This document shows positions 45,503 through 54,539 of a stretch of 64,000 nucleotides of DNA, in pieces. The position numbers and the translations under genes are program-made. The stretch is from Asticcacaulis sp. MM231 (lineage in GTDB: Bacteria > Pseudomonadota > Alphaproteobacteria > Caulobacterales > Caulobacteraceae), in NCBI RefSeq assembly GCF_964186625.1, contig NZ_OZ075108.1, positions 2,232,001 through 2,296,000 on the forward strand, written 5' to 3'. Positions within the stretch are counted from its first letter, which is position 1. Every line of letters begins with the position of its first letter. The notes below the pieces were generated by a model. The model saw only the letters and a list, made by a program, of their open reading frames with translations. It was not told where the DNA came from and made no database searches.

Positions 45503-45807
45503 AAGGTATCTCTCCATTCAGGGTTCGTAGACTGATGATGGGGAACGCCAGCGCCGTAGCGTAGGCCCGTCAGCCAATAGTGAAAAAGAAAACTGTGCCC
45601 GCAAACCGAAGGCCTGCAGGAAGATCGGTCATGGCCATACATGAGGCGATGCCGGATGTCCAGCCGAACCCCGCTTGAAAAGGGTTTTTCTCGCTGTTTT
45701 TTTATTCTTTCCGCCGGTGGCCGCGCTTTAAAGCCGTTCGCACATGCGACATTTTGTTACCAGCCTACCCCTTGGCGTGCGCCCATATAGCGCCTATTGT
45801 AAGCCTC
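45503..45807. other. Spacer between rpsU and coq9
   Basis: About 305 noncoding bases with divergent promoters implied on each side. It contains a T-rich plus-strand tract (about 45683-45710) preceded by the short stem AACCC/GGGTT near 45667-45684. I see no gene in it. Confidence 0.4.
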
Positions 45808-46482
45808 ATGACAAGTGCTGCGCCCCTGCCCCATCTGAAAGCCGCTGAAATCCGCCTGGCCCATGCCGTAGCGGGTTTTGTACCAGAATTGGGCCTGAAC
45901 CGCATGTCGGTCGAGGCCGGCGCCCGCAGCTTAAGCCTCAGCGCAGGCGAGCGCGACCTGACCGCTCCGCACGGGGCCGCCGATATCGCCGCGATTCTCT
46001 GGCGCGAACACGATGCTGTGCTTCTCAGCGACGCCACGACCGAATCACTGGCCGTCATGAAGATTCGTGACAAGATCGCCTTCCTGCTCAATCTGCGCCT
46101 CGATGAAGCGGCGCGTCATGAAAAACTGGCCTCGCGCCTGATGGGCTTCTTCGCCCTGCCCCAGCACGCCGCGCTCTATCACCGCCTGCTGTGGGAAACT
46201 TCCGATATCATCTGGCGCCTGGCCGGAGACAAGGCGCTCGACGAGAATCACTATTCCAAGCGCATGATCGTCAGCGGCATCCTGACCACCGCGATGATGA
46301 CGCGCCTCAGCCGTGGCCGCGAAGCACAGCTTGAGCAGATCAATCGCAATATCGGTCAGGTTATGGAATTCGAGAAGTTCAAGGCCAAGCTCCCCGCCAA
46401 ACCGGAAGAGATTATTCTCAATCTGGCGCGTTCGCTCGGCCGCCTGCGCTTTGGTCGTACGACGGCCGACGCCACGCCATGA
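45808..46482 (+). CDS. COQ9 family protein (ubiquinone biosynthesis)
   Basis: A 224-residue all-helical protein of the COQ9 family. In other organisms these proteins bind lipid and assist COQ7-type hydroxylation in ubiquinone synthesis. The TetR-like fold lacks a DNA-binding signature. W-E-T-S-D-I-I-W-R-L-A-G-D-K-A-L-D-E-N-H-Y-S-K-R is the conserved core (about residues 130-153), and the region after it gives the terminal helix pair. I chose the ATG at 45808, since upstream codons lack family character. The stop overlaps the next gene by four bases. Confidence 0.85.
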   Translation: MTSAAPLPHLKAAEIRLAHAVAGFVPELGLNRMSVEAGARSLSLSAGERDLTAPHGAADIAAILWREHDAVLLSDATTESLAVMKIRDKIAFLLNLRLDEAARHEKLASRLMGFFALPQHAALYHRLLWETSDIIWRLAGDKALDENHYSKRMIVSGILTTAMMTRLSRGREAQLEQINRNIGQVMEFEKFKAKLPAKPEEIILNLARSLGRLRFGRTTADATP

Positions 46483-46817
46483 AGCACCTGCGCGTCCTCT
46501 TTGCCGCGATGTGGGCCTGCGTCTGGCTGCTGTTCTCCCTGACAGCCACCAGCGCCATGCCCGCCATGGCGGCGGACGCAGCCCCCATGCCCTGCCATAT
46601 GGAGAGCATGGACGGCATGGATATGGACCACAAGCCTGCTACGCCGTCACCACAGAGCGTCATGCCCTGTTGCAGCCAGCCCACCCTGCCAGCAATTGCC
46701 GAAGCTATAGCCCTGTTGTCACGTCCGTTTGTAAGCGCACGCCTGACGCCTGAGCCTGCCGCACCGCTGATCAACCTCCCTGCCCGACTGGAGCCGCGTC
46801 CCCCGAAAATTGCCTGA
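46479..46817 (+). CDS. Small exported Met/His/Cys-rich protein, possible copper binding
   Basis: A 112-residue protein with a signal peptide to about A-M-A-A (residue 31). A metal-ligand-rich segment follows: M-P-C-H-M, M-D-G-M-D-M-D-H and a C-C pair. A Pro-rich tail ends the protein. Met-x-x-Met and His clusters bind Cu(I) in periplasmic copper proteins. The ATG overlaps the coq9 stop (ATGA). The next gene, 40 bases on, also has Met/His repeats, so the pair likely works together in copper handling. No named family recognised. Confidence 0.65.
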   Translation: MKHLRVLFAAMWACVWLLFSLTATSAMPAMAADAAPMPCHMESMDGMDMDHKPATPSPQSVMPCCSQPTLPAIAEAIALLSRPFVSARLTPEPAAPLINLPARLEPRPPKIA

Positions 46818-46857
46818 TGGTCTGAGTCCCTTTCCCATCATATTTTCAGGAGACATC

Positions 46858-48117
46858 ATGTCCCGTTTCACGACCGCGTCGCTCGCGGCGCTAATGGCGC
46901 TGAGCGCTGCCCCCACATTCGCTCAAACAACCGCCCAAACAACTCAAGACTCTTCCGGCCACGATACGTCCGGCATGGACATGTCAGGTCACGACATGCA
47001 AAATCACGATATGTCTGGCATGGATATGAGCCCACCGAAGTCCGGCTGGAACATCATGACACACGCCGTGCTGAACTTCGTGGCCGACGATCAGGAAGGC
47101 CCACGCGGCGGCTCCAAGGCCTTCGCCGAAGGCATGTTCATGGTCATGGCCAGCCGTGCCCTCAATGACAGCACCGATCTCGATCTCCAACTCATGCTGT
47201 CGCCCGACGCCTTCATGGGCAAGAGCGGCTACCCCCTGCTGCTCCAGACCGGTGAAACCGCCGATGGTGTTCATCACCTGACCGATGCCCAGCATGCGCA
47301 CGAACTTTTCATGGGCATGACGGCCAAGGTCACACATCACTTCGACGCCGACACCAGGGGCTTTGTTCTGGTCGGCTGGCCGGGCGAATACGGCTTTGGC
47401 CCGACCGCTTTCATGCACCGCGCTTCGGGCGAGAACTTCCCGACCGCGCCGATCTCGCACCACTGGCTCGATTCCGGCCATATCAGCATGGGCGTCGTGA
47501 CAGCCGGCTTCGCCAGGGGCCCGCTCCAGATCGAGGTGACGCAGTTCACAGGCCGCGAGCCCGATCAGCACCGTTATGATCTGGAAACGCCGGATCTCAA
47601 CTCGACCGCGTTACGCCTGACATGGGCGGTCAATGATCGCCTGACTGCGCAAACCTCATGGGCGCGTCAGATCAGCCCTGAGCAACTGTCGCCTGAGGAA
47701 AACGTGCAACGGCGCTCCGTGAGCTTCGACTACAACCAGCCCTTCAAGGCCGGGACATTGTATTCCACCCTCGCCTATGGTTATAAAGAGGTCGAGCACA
47801 GCACGGACAAGCCGACCGAGGCCTATCTGTTTGAGAACACGTTCAAATTCAATGACAAGTGGATGGCGCTTGGCCGCTATGAGCGCGTCTACAATAATGA
47901 ACTGGTCCACGACAGCGCCTACTGGGTGGCCCAGACCGAGATCGGCGCCATTCGCACCTTTAACCTCGGCCACGACATGACACTGGGCCTTGGGCTGGTG
48001 CGCCAGTTCAACACGGTGCCTGACGCGCTGAAACCCGTTTATGGCGACCATCCGAACGGCACGGTCGCCTTTCTTCAATTCAAACTCCATCCCATGTCAC
48101 CCGGCATGACGATGTAA
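46858..48117 (+). CDS. Exported outer-membrane beta-barrel-like protein with Met/His repeats
   Basis: A 419-residue protein with a signal peptide ending T-F-A-Q (residue 21). A metal-binding-like repeat zone (about 30-58) holds several copies of the theme M-D-M-S-G-H-D-M. Alternating beta-strand sequence with Y/W/F girdles continues to a terminal M. The pattern suggests a barrel with an extracellular or periplasmic metal-binding lid, perhaps copper-related as in CopB-type proteins. AGGAGA marks the start. A bidirectional terminator follows. Confidence 0.7.
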   Translation: MSRFTTASLAALMALSAAPTFAQTTAQTTQDSSGHDTSGMDMSGHDMQNHDMSGMDMSPPKSGWNIMTHAVLNFVADDQEGPRGGSKAFAEGMFMVMASRALNDSTDLDLQLMLSPDAFMGKSGYPLLLQTGETADGVHHLTDAQHAHELFMGMTAKVTHHFDADTRGFVLVGWPGEYGFGPTAFMHRASGENFPTAPISHHWLDSGHISMGVVTAGFARGPLQIEVTQFTGREPDQHRYDLETPDLNSTALRLTWAVNDRLTAQTSWARQISPEQLSPEENVQRRSVSFDYNQPFKAGTLYSTLAYGYKEVEHSTDKPTEAYLFENTFKFNDKWMALGRYERVYNNELVHDSAYWVAQTEIGAIRTFNLGHDMTLGLGLVRQFNTVPDALKPVYGDHPNGTVAFLQFKLHPMSPGMTM

Positions 48118-48119
48118 GG

Positions 48120-48151
48120 AAAAGGCCCCGCCAGTGATCTGGCGGGGCCTT
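48120..48151. terminator. Bidirectional terminator
   Basis: GGCCCCGCCAG (48124-48134), loop TGAT and CTGGCGGGGCC (48139-48149) form an eleven-base perfect stem. AAAA lies on the left (TTTT on the minus strand) and TTATT on the right. It sits between two converging genes and serves both. Confidence 0.9.
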
Positions 48152-48158
48152 ATTCAAC

Positions 48159-48443
48159 TTAGCCTTTCAGGCTGTCCAGCCCGTCGGCGGTCGAAGTGAT
48201 ATTGACCTCGGCGATGGTGTAGTCGGCGACACCGTTCACATTGAACGGATCGCGCTTCATCATGGCTTCCAGTTCATCACGGCTGCCGGCAGCGAAGATC
48301 ATGCCACCGGTGCGCGGGACGCGGCGGCCAGCCGCCAGGAAGGTGCCGGCGGCATAGCCTTCCTTGAGCCACGCCATGTGGGCTTCAAGGTGGCGATCGA
48401 CTTCGTCATTGGGGACCTTATAGGTCAGGGTCACGATATGCAT
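48159..48443 (-). CDS. YciI-like protein
   Basis: A 94-residue protein with the ferredoxin-like YciI/YCII fold. It shows H-L-E-A-H-M-A-W-L-K-E-G-Y-A-A-G-T-F-L-A-A-G and R-D-P-F-N-V-N-G-V-A-D-Y-T-I-A-E-V. The conserved H and D residues are thought to form an active or binding site in the family, whose reactions are mostly unknown. AAGGAAA precedes the ATG. It stands alone upstream of the terminator. Confidence 0.85.
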   Translation of the reverse strand: MHIVTLTYKVPNDEVDRHLEAHMAWLKEGYAAGTFLAAGRRVPRTGGMIFAAGSRDELEAMMKRDPFNVNGVADYTIAEVNITSTADGLDSLKG

Positions 48444-48522
48444 GGAGAGATTTCCTTTTGTTTATGAGGACGTCTCTGCCTCGTTTTTTTGTAAGGTGCA
48501 ATTCGCAAGTGCGAGAAGGCCA

Positions 48523-49599
48523 CTATTTAATGCGGTTAATGTGGCCCATCTTGCGCCCGACCCGCGGCTCATCCTTGCCATAGACATAAAGACGCGACTG
48601 CGGTTCGGCGGCGAGTTGCGGCCAGTTCAGGATATCCGGTCCCAACAGGTTGGTCATCTCGACCGTGCAGCGCGCCGAAGTATCACCGAGCGGCCAGCCC
48701 ACAACGGCGCGAATATGCTGCTCGAACTGGTCGCACAGACAGCCGTCCTGGGTCCAGTGACCTGAATTATGAACGCGCGGCGCAATCTCGTTGAGCACCA
48801 GTTCATCCCCCGGCAGCACGAAGAGTTCCACCGCCAGGACGCCGACATAGTCGAGCCCTTCCAGCACCTTGCGGGCGATCTCAAACGCCTTGGCCGTCAC
48901 CGCTTCGGAGACCTGCGCCGGCGCCAGGGTGGTGGACAGGATGCCGCCGACATGGTGGTTCTGACCAATCGGGAAGATCCTGATTTCGCCGTTCCAGCCA
49001 CGCGCCGCCACCACCGATATCTCGCGGGTGAAACTGGCCTTGGCCTCCAGAATCGACGGGCGCCCACCGAGCGAGGCATAGGCGGTATCGACCTCATCGG
49101 GCGAACGCACCCAGATCTGTCCCTTGCCGTCATAACCTTCACGGCGGGTTTTCAGCAGGGCTTCCGGCGTGGGGGAGGCCTGCATGGCGGCTTCCAGATC
49201 GGCCACCGAATTGATCTCGAAGAAATCGACCGTATCGATACCGGCTTCACGCGCAAAGGTCTTTTCCAGAACGCGGTCCTGCGTGATGCGCAGCGCCTTG
49301 GACGATGGCGCGACCACGGCGCCCTTGCCGGTCAGGAAATCGAGGCTGTCGGCGGGGACGTTCTCGAACTCGAACGTAATGACATCGCAGCCTTCGGCCA
49401 GACGTTCCAGCACGGCCTCGTCGGTGTAGGCCGCCACCTTAGAGGCCAGCGATACCTGCGCGGCGGGGGAGCCAACATCCGGCCCGAACGTCACCACCTT
49501 GAAGCCGAGGCGTGAGGCGGCTTGCGACAACATGCGGCCCAACTGGCCGTCACCGAGAATACCGATCGTGCTGCCAAGCGGCAGGGGAGCTTTAAGCAT
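48523..49599 (-). CDS. purK: N5-carboxyaminoimidazole ribonucleotide synthase PurK
   Basis: A 358-residue ATP-grasp enzyme that carboxylates AIR with ATP and bicarbonate in purine synthesis. It begins with G-I-L-G-D-G-Q-L-G-R-M-L and has V-I-T-F-E-F-E-N-V-P and the ATP-grasp loop K-T-R-R-E-G-Y-D-G-K-G-Q. N-E-I-A-P-R-V-H-N-S-G-H-W-T in the C-terminal half completes the active site. It starts one base after the purE stop, so the two enzymes are co-expressed and act in sequence. Confidence 0.95.
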   Translation of the reverse strand: MLKAPLPLGSTIGILGDGQLGRMLSQAASRLGFKVVTFGPDVGSPAAQVSLASKVAAYTDEAVLERLAEGCDVITFEFENVPADSLDFLTGKGAVVAPSSKALRITQDRVLEKTFAREAGIDTVDFFEINSVADLEAAMQASPTPEALLKTRREGYDGKGQIWVRSPDEVDTAYASLGGRPSILEAKASFTREISVVAARGWNGEIRIFPIGQNHHVGGILSTTLAPAQVSEAVTAKAFEIARKVLEGLDYVGVLAVELFVLPGDELVLNEIAPRVHNSGHWTQDGCLCDQFEQHIRAVVGWPLGDTSARCTVEMTNLLGPDILNWPQLAAEPQSRLYVYGKDEPRVGRKMGHINRIK

Positions 49600-49600
49600 A

Positions 49601-50092
49601 TTAGTCTTCTACTGTGTCAGGAACGCTGTCGGTCTGGGCCTGGCGCAGGGCTTCGATGCGCTCACTCAGGGCCGGATCATTCAGTGCCAAAATCTGTGCT
49701 GCCAAAAGCCCCGCATTCTTGGCGCCCGCTTCACCGACCGCCAGCGTGCCGACGGGCACGCCGCCCGGCATCTGCACGATCGACAACAGCGAATTGATGC
49801 CCTTGAGGCCATCTCGCACCGGCACCGGCACGCCCAGCACCGGCAGGGTGGTCATTGAGGCCGTCATGCCCGGCAGGTGCGCAGCACCTCCGGCGCCGGC
49901 TATGATCACCTTATAACCTGCCGCTTTTGCGCCTGTGGCGAATTCATAAAGCCGTTGCGGCGTGCGGTGCGCCGAGACGACGCGCGAGATGTAGGAGACG
50001 CCCAACTGATCGAGCGCGGTCGCGGCGGCCTTCATCACCCCCCAGTCGGAGCGTGATCCCATGATGATGGCAACCTGCGGCGTATCGGCCAT
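49601..50092 (-). CDS. purE: N5-carboxyaminoimidazole ribonucleotide mutase PurE
   Basis: A 163-residue class I PurE that isomerises the PurK product to CAIR. The signature I-M-G-S-R-S-D-W at the N-terminus and S-A-H-R-T-P, then [11 protein letters not shown], carry the catalytic serine and histidine set. Usual family length. AGGA lies 13 bases before the ATG. First gene of purE-purK. Confidence 0.95.
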   Translation of the reverse strand: MADTPQVAIIMGSRSDWGVMKAAATALDQLGVSYISRVVSAHRTPQRLYEFATGAKAAGYKVIIAGAGGAAHLPGMTASMTTLPVLGVPVPVRDGLKGINSLLSIVQMPGGVPVGTLAVGEAGAKNAGLLAAQILALNDPALSERIEALRQAQTDSVPDTVED

Positions 50093-50379
50093 TGTGTGTC
50101 TAAGTCCTGATCTCTAAGGGGTCTTTCGGAAAGGCGCGGAGTATAGTCAGAAGCCCTGTGAGTGCAACCCCCTCCCCTTAACCGTAAATCCTTATTATTT
50201 ATCCCCGAAAAAGACCACAATGGCTCCCCATGAAGCGTAAGACGCCCCACAGGTAAGGTGCGCGTTAACTATTGATTATAAGGCCCGCCGCATTGCACAA
50301 GGCGCGCTTCCGTGCTTTCATACAGGCCTTCATGACCGCTTCGAATATAAGAAAATTTACCGGAAGCCATAAGGGCATA

Positions 50380-51288
50380 ATGGGACTCAACTCGCACCTG
50401 TACACGACGGACGACCAGCCAGGCAGCACGCCTAGCATGATGGCCGACGCACGCGATGCGGCGGAGAAGCCTGCGCGCGCCACGACTGCGTCCATGCAGA
50501 GCCTGCTCGCGCACTATTTTGAGACCAATCCCGATCCGGCCAGCCCCGCGCCCAGCCCCTTCCACGCCGATAATGTTTATGCACTGAGCACGGCGCAGAG
50601 CGAGACCCGGTTACCGAAAGAGGTTTTTGAGACCTCGCATGTCACCGAGTCCGCCTTTGTGCCGGTTGATGCGCCGAAAGCCTCGCCTTCTTCGCTGGTG
50701 GCGCAGGACGACTGGCCAGCCGCAGCGCGCGCCCTGATCAACTCGTTGATGCAGGATAATGAAGCCTTACGCGAACAACTGCACCAACAAGCGCTTCACC
50801 TGCAAACCGCACAAGGCCAGGCCGACAGCGATGCGCTGACGCCTACCCTCAACCGCCGTGCCTTCCTGCGCGAAGTTCATCGCGCCATGGCCGATTGCCG
50901 GCGTTATGGCGAGGAGGCCTGCCTGATCTATCTCGATATGGATGGCTTCAAGAGCATCAATGATGCCTACGGACATGCCGCAGGCGATGCCGCGCTTATC
51001 TATGTCGCCGAAGCGCTCAATGGCAGCGTCCGCGAAGGTGACAGCGTCGGCCGGATGGGCGGTGATGAATTCGCCATCCTTCTCCGCCACGCCGACCTGA
51101 AATCGGCGCGGATCAAGGCCATGAAGCTGGAAGCCGAACTGATGATGGGCACGTTCGAGCACGCGGGCCTCTATCTCAAGGTCGGCGGTTCGTTCGGCGT
51201 TCGCGCCTATGCCGCGCAGGCCTCAGCCGAAGCCTGGGTCAGCGAGGCTGACGCCGCCATGTTCCTGGCGAAGAAAGCCGTGCGCTAA
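50380..51288 (+). CDS. Soluble diguanylate cyclase (GGDEF) with inhibitory site
   Basis: A 302-residue protein. A low-complexity, probably unfolded N-terminal part (about 1-125) leads through a short helix (E-A-L-R-E-Q-L-H-Q-Q-A) to a GGDEF domain (about 140-302). D-A-L-T-P-T-L-N-R-R-A-F-L and the active site G-G-D-E-F are intact. R-E-G-D lies exactly five residues before it, the product-inhibition I-site. It makes cyclic-di-GMP, which controls the motile-to-stalked switch in this family. No membrane span or known sensor domain. AAGGG before 50380 is the best ribosome-binding site; ATG at 50332 and TTG at 50272 are alternatives. Confidence 0.87.
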   Translation: MGLNSHLYTTDDQPGSTPSMMADARDAAEKPARATTASMQSLLAHYFETNPDPASPAPSPFHADNVYALSTAQSETRLPKEVFETSHVTESAFVPVDAPKASPSSLVAQDDWPAAARALINSLMQDNEALREQLHQQALHLQTAQGQADSDALTPTLNRRAFLREVHRAMADCRRYGEEACLIYLDMDGFKSINDAYGHAAGDAALIYVAEALNGSVREGDSVGRMGGDEFAILLRHADLKSARIKAMKLEAELMMGTFEHAGLYLKVGGSFGVRAYAAQASAEAWVSEADAAMFLAKKAVR

Positions 51289-51297
51289 CCGTCCCCG

Positions 51298-52461
51298 TCA
51301 GCCGCCAAACGAAAACAAACGACGCTGTTCTTCGATGGCGAAGGCGTCGGTCATGCCGGCGATGTAGTCACAGATCACCCGCGCCCGCGCCGTTTCGGTG
51401 TCCTTCGAGCACACGCGCTGGAACCATTCGGTTGGCAGCGTATCCGGCTCGTTCATGAACAGGTTGAACATTTCGTTGAGCGTGCGCTTGGCATGGCTGC
51501 GCGTGCGATTAAGCCTGTAATGCTTGTACATGCGCTCAAAAAGAAAGCCGCGCAAACGTGACAGGTCGTCATAAACGCCCTTGGAAAACGCCACCATCGG
51601 GCGCTTTGCCGTACGAACATCCTCATCCGTCACGATACCGTCCGCTTTCAGACGACGCTCCGTCTCCGTCAGCACATCGCTCATCATCGTGCCGATCATC
51701 CGGCGCACACCTTCGAGCCGTAACATGCGGCTGTCGATGGTGGGCCAGTCCTTCTGCACCGAAGCCAGCGCAGGGCCGATCAGCGGCACCTGCATCAGGT
51801 CATCGATGCTGAAAAGCTCGGCGCGCAAACCGTCATCGACGTCGTGATTGTTATAGGCGATGTCGTCTGCAATGGCGGCGCACTGGGCCTCCATTGAGGC
51901 GAAGGTGTCGGTGCGCAAATCCCACTGGGCGTTGAAATCAACGATGGATTTCCACGACGGTTCCTGCATGTGGTGGCTGACCGGGCCGTTGTGCTTGATG
52001 ATGCCTTCGAGGGTCTCCCACGTCAGGTTAAGGCCATCGAAGGCGGGATAACGCACTTCAAGGCGCGTGATCACGCGGAAGGTCTGGACATTGTGATCGA
52101 AGCCGCCCCACGGCGCCATGCAGGCGTGGAGTTGGTCCTCGCCGGCGTGACCAAACGGCGGGTGGCCGAGATCGTGTGACAAGGCGATGGTTTCGGCCAG
52201 GTCTTCGTCAAGCGCCAGAGAATGGGCCAGAGAACGGGCGATCTGCGCCACTTCTAGCGAATGGGTCAGGCGGGTGCGGAAATAGTCGCCTTCATTGGCC
52301 ACAAAAACCTGCGTCTTGCCCTTCAGACGACGAAAAGCAGTCGAATGGATGATGCGGTCGCGATCGCGGGCATAGGCCGTGCGCGTCGGCGACTCCAGTT
52401 CCGGATGCAACCGGCCGAGGCTCTTGTCGACATTGGAAGCAAAGCTGGCCAAGGGTTTCAT
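51298..52461 (-). CDS. dgt: Deoxyguanosinetriphosphate triphosphohydrolase-like protein (dGTPase)
   Basis: A 387-residue HD-domain enzyme of the dGTPase type 2 family, which removes triphosphate from dNTPs and so trims the nucleotide pool. [21 protein letters not shown] opens the domain. The metal ligands are H in [11 protein letters not shown] in [16 protein letters not shown], and D in D-D-I-A-Y-N-N-H-D. Normal length. It ends nine bases from the converging cyclase gene and is divergent from erpA. Confidence 0.92.
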   Translation of the reverse strand: MKPLASFASNVDKSLGRLHPELESPTRTAYARDRDRIIHSTAFRRLKGKTQVFVANEGDYFRTRLTHSLEVAQIARSLAHSLALDEDLAETIALSHDLGHPPFGHAGEDQLHACMAPWGGFDHNVQTFRVITRLEVRYPAFDGLNLTWETLEGIIKHNGPVSHHMQEPSWKSIVDFNAQWDLRTDTFASMEAQCAAIADDIAYNNHDVDDGLRAELFSIDDLMQVPLIGPALASVQKDWPTIDSRMLRLEGVRRMIGTMMSDVLTETERRLKADGIVTDEDVRTAKRPMVAFSKGVYDDLSRLRGFLFERMYKHYRLNRTRSHAKRTLNEMFNLFMNEPDTLPTEWFQRVCSKDTETARARVICDYIAGMTDAFAIEEQRRLFSFGG

Positions 52462-52573
52462 CGTCGGTCTTTCGTTCAGTTCACGCCCTTGGCTAAACTG
52501 ATTTTCCTAAAAAATCCGCTCTTTTTCGAGGCAAGGGGCTGATTTTCTCGGCAAATGCGCCCATATTCACGCC

Positions 52574-52903
52574 ATGAGCCACAATATCTCCCTCACCGCC
52601 TCTGCGGCGAAACATCTGAACGCCCTGAGCCAGGAAGCCGGCCACCCTGTCATGCTGCGCGTGCTGGTCGAAGGCGGCGGATGTTCGGGCTTCCAGTATG
52701 TGCTCGATCTGACCGACACGGCCAATCCGGATGAAAGCGCCATCAGCTATGATGGTGCCACCGCTTTGGTCGATGAAATTTCTGCGCCTTTGATGGCTGG
52801 CTCGATCATTGATTATGTCGAGGAACTGGTCGGTTCGCAGTTCAAGATCCTCAATCCTCTGGCGGTCGCTTCCTGCGGCTGCGGCACGAGCTTCGCACTT
52901 TAA
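52574..52903 (+). CDS. erpA: Iron-sulfur cluster insertion protein ErpA
   Basis: A 109-residue A-type carrier that delivers [4Fe-4S] clusters to target enzymes. The three ligand cysteines are in place: G-G-G-C-S-G-F near residue 36 and S-C-G-C-G at the C-terminus. L-V-D-E-I-S-A-P-L-M and G-S-I-I-D-Y-V-E complete the family pattern. No strong ribosome-binding site is visible. The xth gene follows after 41 bases on the same strand, an arrangement common in Caulobacterales. Confidence 0.93.
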   Translation: MSHNISLTASAAKHLNALSQEAGHPVMLRVLVEGGGCSGFQYVLDLTDTANPDESAISYDGATALVDEISAPLMAGSIIDYVEELVGSQFKILNPLAVASCGCGTSFAL

Positions 52904-52944
52904 GAGCCTTGCCCGAATCCGACGGCCACTCTAAAACTGTCGGC

Positions 52945-53754
52945 ATGAAAATCGCCACCTGGAATGTCAACTCCGTCAATGCCCGCCTGCCGCTTCTGCT
53001 GGAGTGGTTTCGCGCCGTCCAGCCCGATGTCTGCGGTCTGCAGGAAATCAAATGCGTCGATGAAAAATTCCCCGTCGAAGCCTTTGAATCACTTGGCTAT
53101 AATTGCGCCGTCCATGGCCAGAAATCCTATAACGGCGTCGCCATCCTTTCGAAATATCCGATCAGTGATGTCCGAAAGGGCCTGGACGACGAAGAGGATG
53201 ATCACGCGCGCTATATCGAGGCCGTGATCGAGGCGCCGGAGCCTGTGCGTTTCGGCTGCCTATATCTGCCGAACGGCAACCCCATCGCCACCGACAAATA
53301 TGCTTACAAACTGCGCTGGCTGGAGCGCCTGCGCGCCCGCGCCGAGTACCTTCTGACACTTGAGGAAATGACCATTTTAGCGGGTGATTTCAATATTATA
53401 CCGACAAAAGATGATCTTTGGAAAGAAGCACCCTGGCTCAATGATGCCCTCTATCAGCCGGCGGTGCGCAATGCCTATCAGGGCCTGAAAAACCTGGGCT
53501 ATACAGATGCCTTTGAAGCCCAATTAAACGTTTCCGGGCCGCCTGAGGGCAACCGCTACACCTTCTGGGATTATCAGGCCGGCGCCTGGCCAAAAAATGA
53601 AGGCATCCGCATCGACCATCATCTGCTGTCGCCGCAGGCCGCCGACCGCCTGTTTGATCTGGTCATCCACAAGGATGCACGCGGCATGACGCACGATGAG
53701 GCCAAACCGTCCGATCACGTACCCGTTGTCGTTGAATTAACAACAAAATCTTAA
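52945..53754 (+). CDS. xth: Exodeoxyribonuclease III
   Basis: A 269-residue AP endonuclease/3' exonuclease for base-excision repair. It begins M-K-I-A-T-W-N-V-N-S-V-N-A-R, with the metal ligand E in L-Q-E-I-K-C. L-A-G-D-F-N-I-I-P, R-I-D-H-H-L-L-S and the catalytic S-D-H-V-P-V at the end are all present. The ATG at 52945 gives the exact family N-terminus; the 12-codon upstream extension is not conserved-looking. Probably co-transcribed with erpA. Confidence 0.95.
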   Translation: MKIATWNVNSVNARLPLLLEWFRAVQPDVCGLQEIKCVDEKFPVEAFESLGYNCAVHGQKSYNGVAILSKYPISDVRKGLDDEEDDHARYIEAVIEAPEPVRFGCLYLPNGNPIATDKYAYKLRWLERLRARAEYLLTLEEMTILAGDFNIIPTKDDLWKEAPWLNDALYQPAVRNAYQGLKNLGYTDAFEAQLNVSGPPEGNRYTFWDYQAGAWPKNEGIRIDHHLLSPQAADRLFDLVIHKDARGMTHDEAKPSDHVPVVVELTTKS

Positions 53755-53807
53755 CCCGTAGGCGGCCATACTAAGGGTTCATTAGCTATAATCAGGCGTG
53801 ATCTCCT

Positions 53808-54473
53808 ATGGCCCATGCCGCACGTATCCTTTTGTATTTCCTCTTTGCCGGCATCGGGCTAACCCTGATCGCCTCCGGGCTGATGTGGTGGTTCGAAGCC
53901 TCGCGCCGCCTTGCCCGCGCGCTGAATACCGCTCTTGGCAAGGTCGCCGATGCCATCGTCTATGACTTGGGCGGACAAAAAGCGGCTGGTCTCGACTTCA
54001 CCAACGGCGATCTGGCCATCATGTGGAAGACCGGCGCGCAAGGCCTGGTTTTCACATTCGACGAGATCGAAGGCGCCGAACTGATCGTCGATGAGCGCGT
54101 CGTCGCCCGGGCGCAAAAAGGCGAAAGCCGCAAGGTGCTCAATGAGACCCACGCTCAGGCCTCTAAGGTTACGCTGCGCCTGATGTTCAATGATGTGCAG
54201 ACACCGGAATTTGAACTCAATCTCTACGGCGACATCAGCCATAATCCGGTCCACGCCAAGACGGCGGCGGAAGCCGTGCGGATCGGTCGCAAATGGCTTT
54301 CGCATATCGATGCGGTGATCAAGCGCATGCCTGGCCCCTCGCCCTACCCGCCGGAAGAGACCGAAGTGGCCATAGCACACGAGGCCCCCAAACGCGCGAC
54401 CAAGGCGCCGGCAATTCCCCCGCCATGGGATGACGATGACCAAAACGACACTTACGACAACGAAAAGTACTAA
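53808..54473 (+). CDS. Membrane-anchored protein of unknown function (paralogue 1)
   Basis: A 221-residue protein with one N-terminal membrane segment (about residues 7-27), a cytoplasmic alpha/beta region and a Pro-rich acidic tail ending in D-D-D-Q-N-D. The conserved core L-R-L-M-F-N-D-V-Q-T-P-E-F-E-L-N-L, followed by A-E-A-V-R-I-G-R-K-W-L-S-H-I-D-A-V, recurs in the next gene. I recognise no named family. The core looks like a PH-like or lipid-facing beta domain, but that is a guess. Likely co-transcribed with its paralogue after xth. Confidence 0.72.
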   Translation: MAHAARILLYFLFAGIGLTLIASGLMWWFEASRRLARALNTALGKVADAIVYDLGGQKAAGLDFTNGDLAIMWKTGAQGLVFTFDEIEGAELIVDERVVARAQKGESRKVLNETHAQASKVTLRLMFNDVQTPEFELNLYGDISHNPVHAKTAAEAVRIGRKWLSHIDAVIKRMPGPSPYPPEETEVAIAHEAPKRATKAPAIPPPWDDDDQNDTYDNEKY

Positions 54474-54539
54474 GTCGGGCGCTTAAGCCTTAACGCCATC
54501 CGGAAATCGTGGTTAACTTCCTGTTCGTACTTTTGAACA

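Noticed and set aside
45660..45710. T-rich tract with a short stem as a small RNA end
   Set aside because: The stem is only five base pairs, no promoter is visible and no conservation can be judged here.
48769..49515. A 248-codon plus-strand frame opposite purK
   Set aside because: purK motifs on the minus strand are complete; the frame is an Arg/Gly/His-rich shadow.
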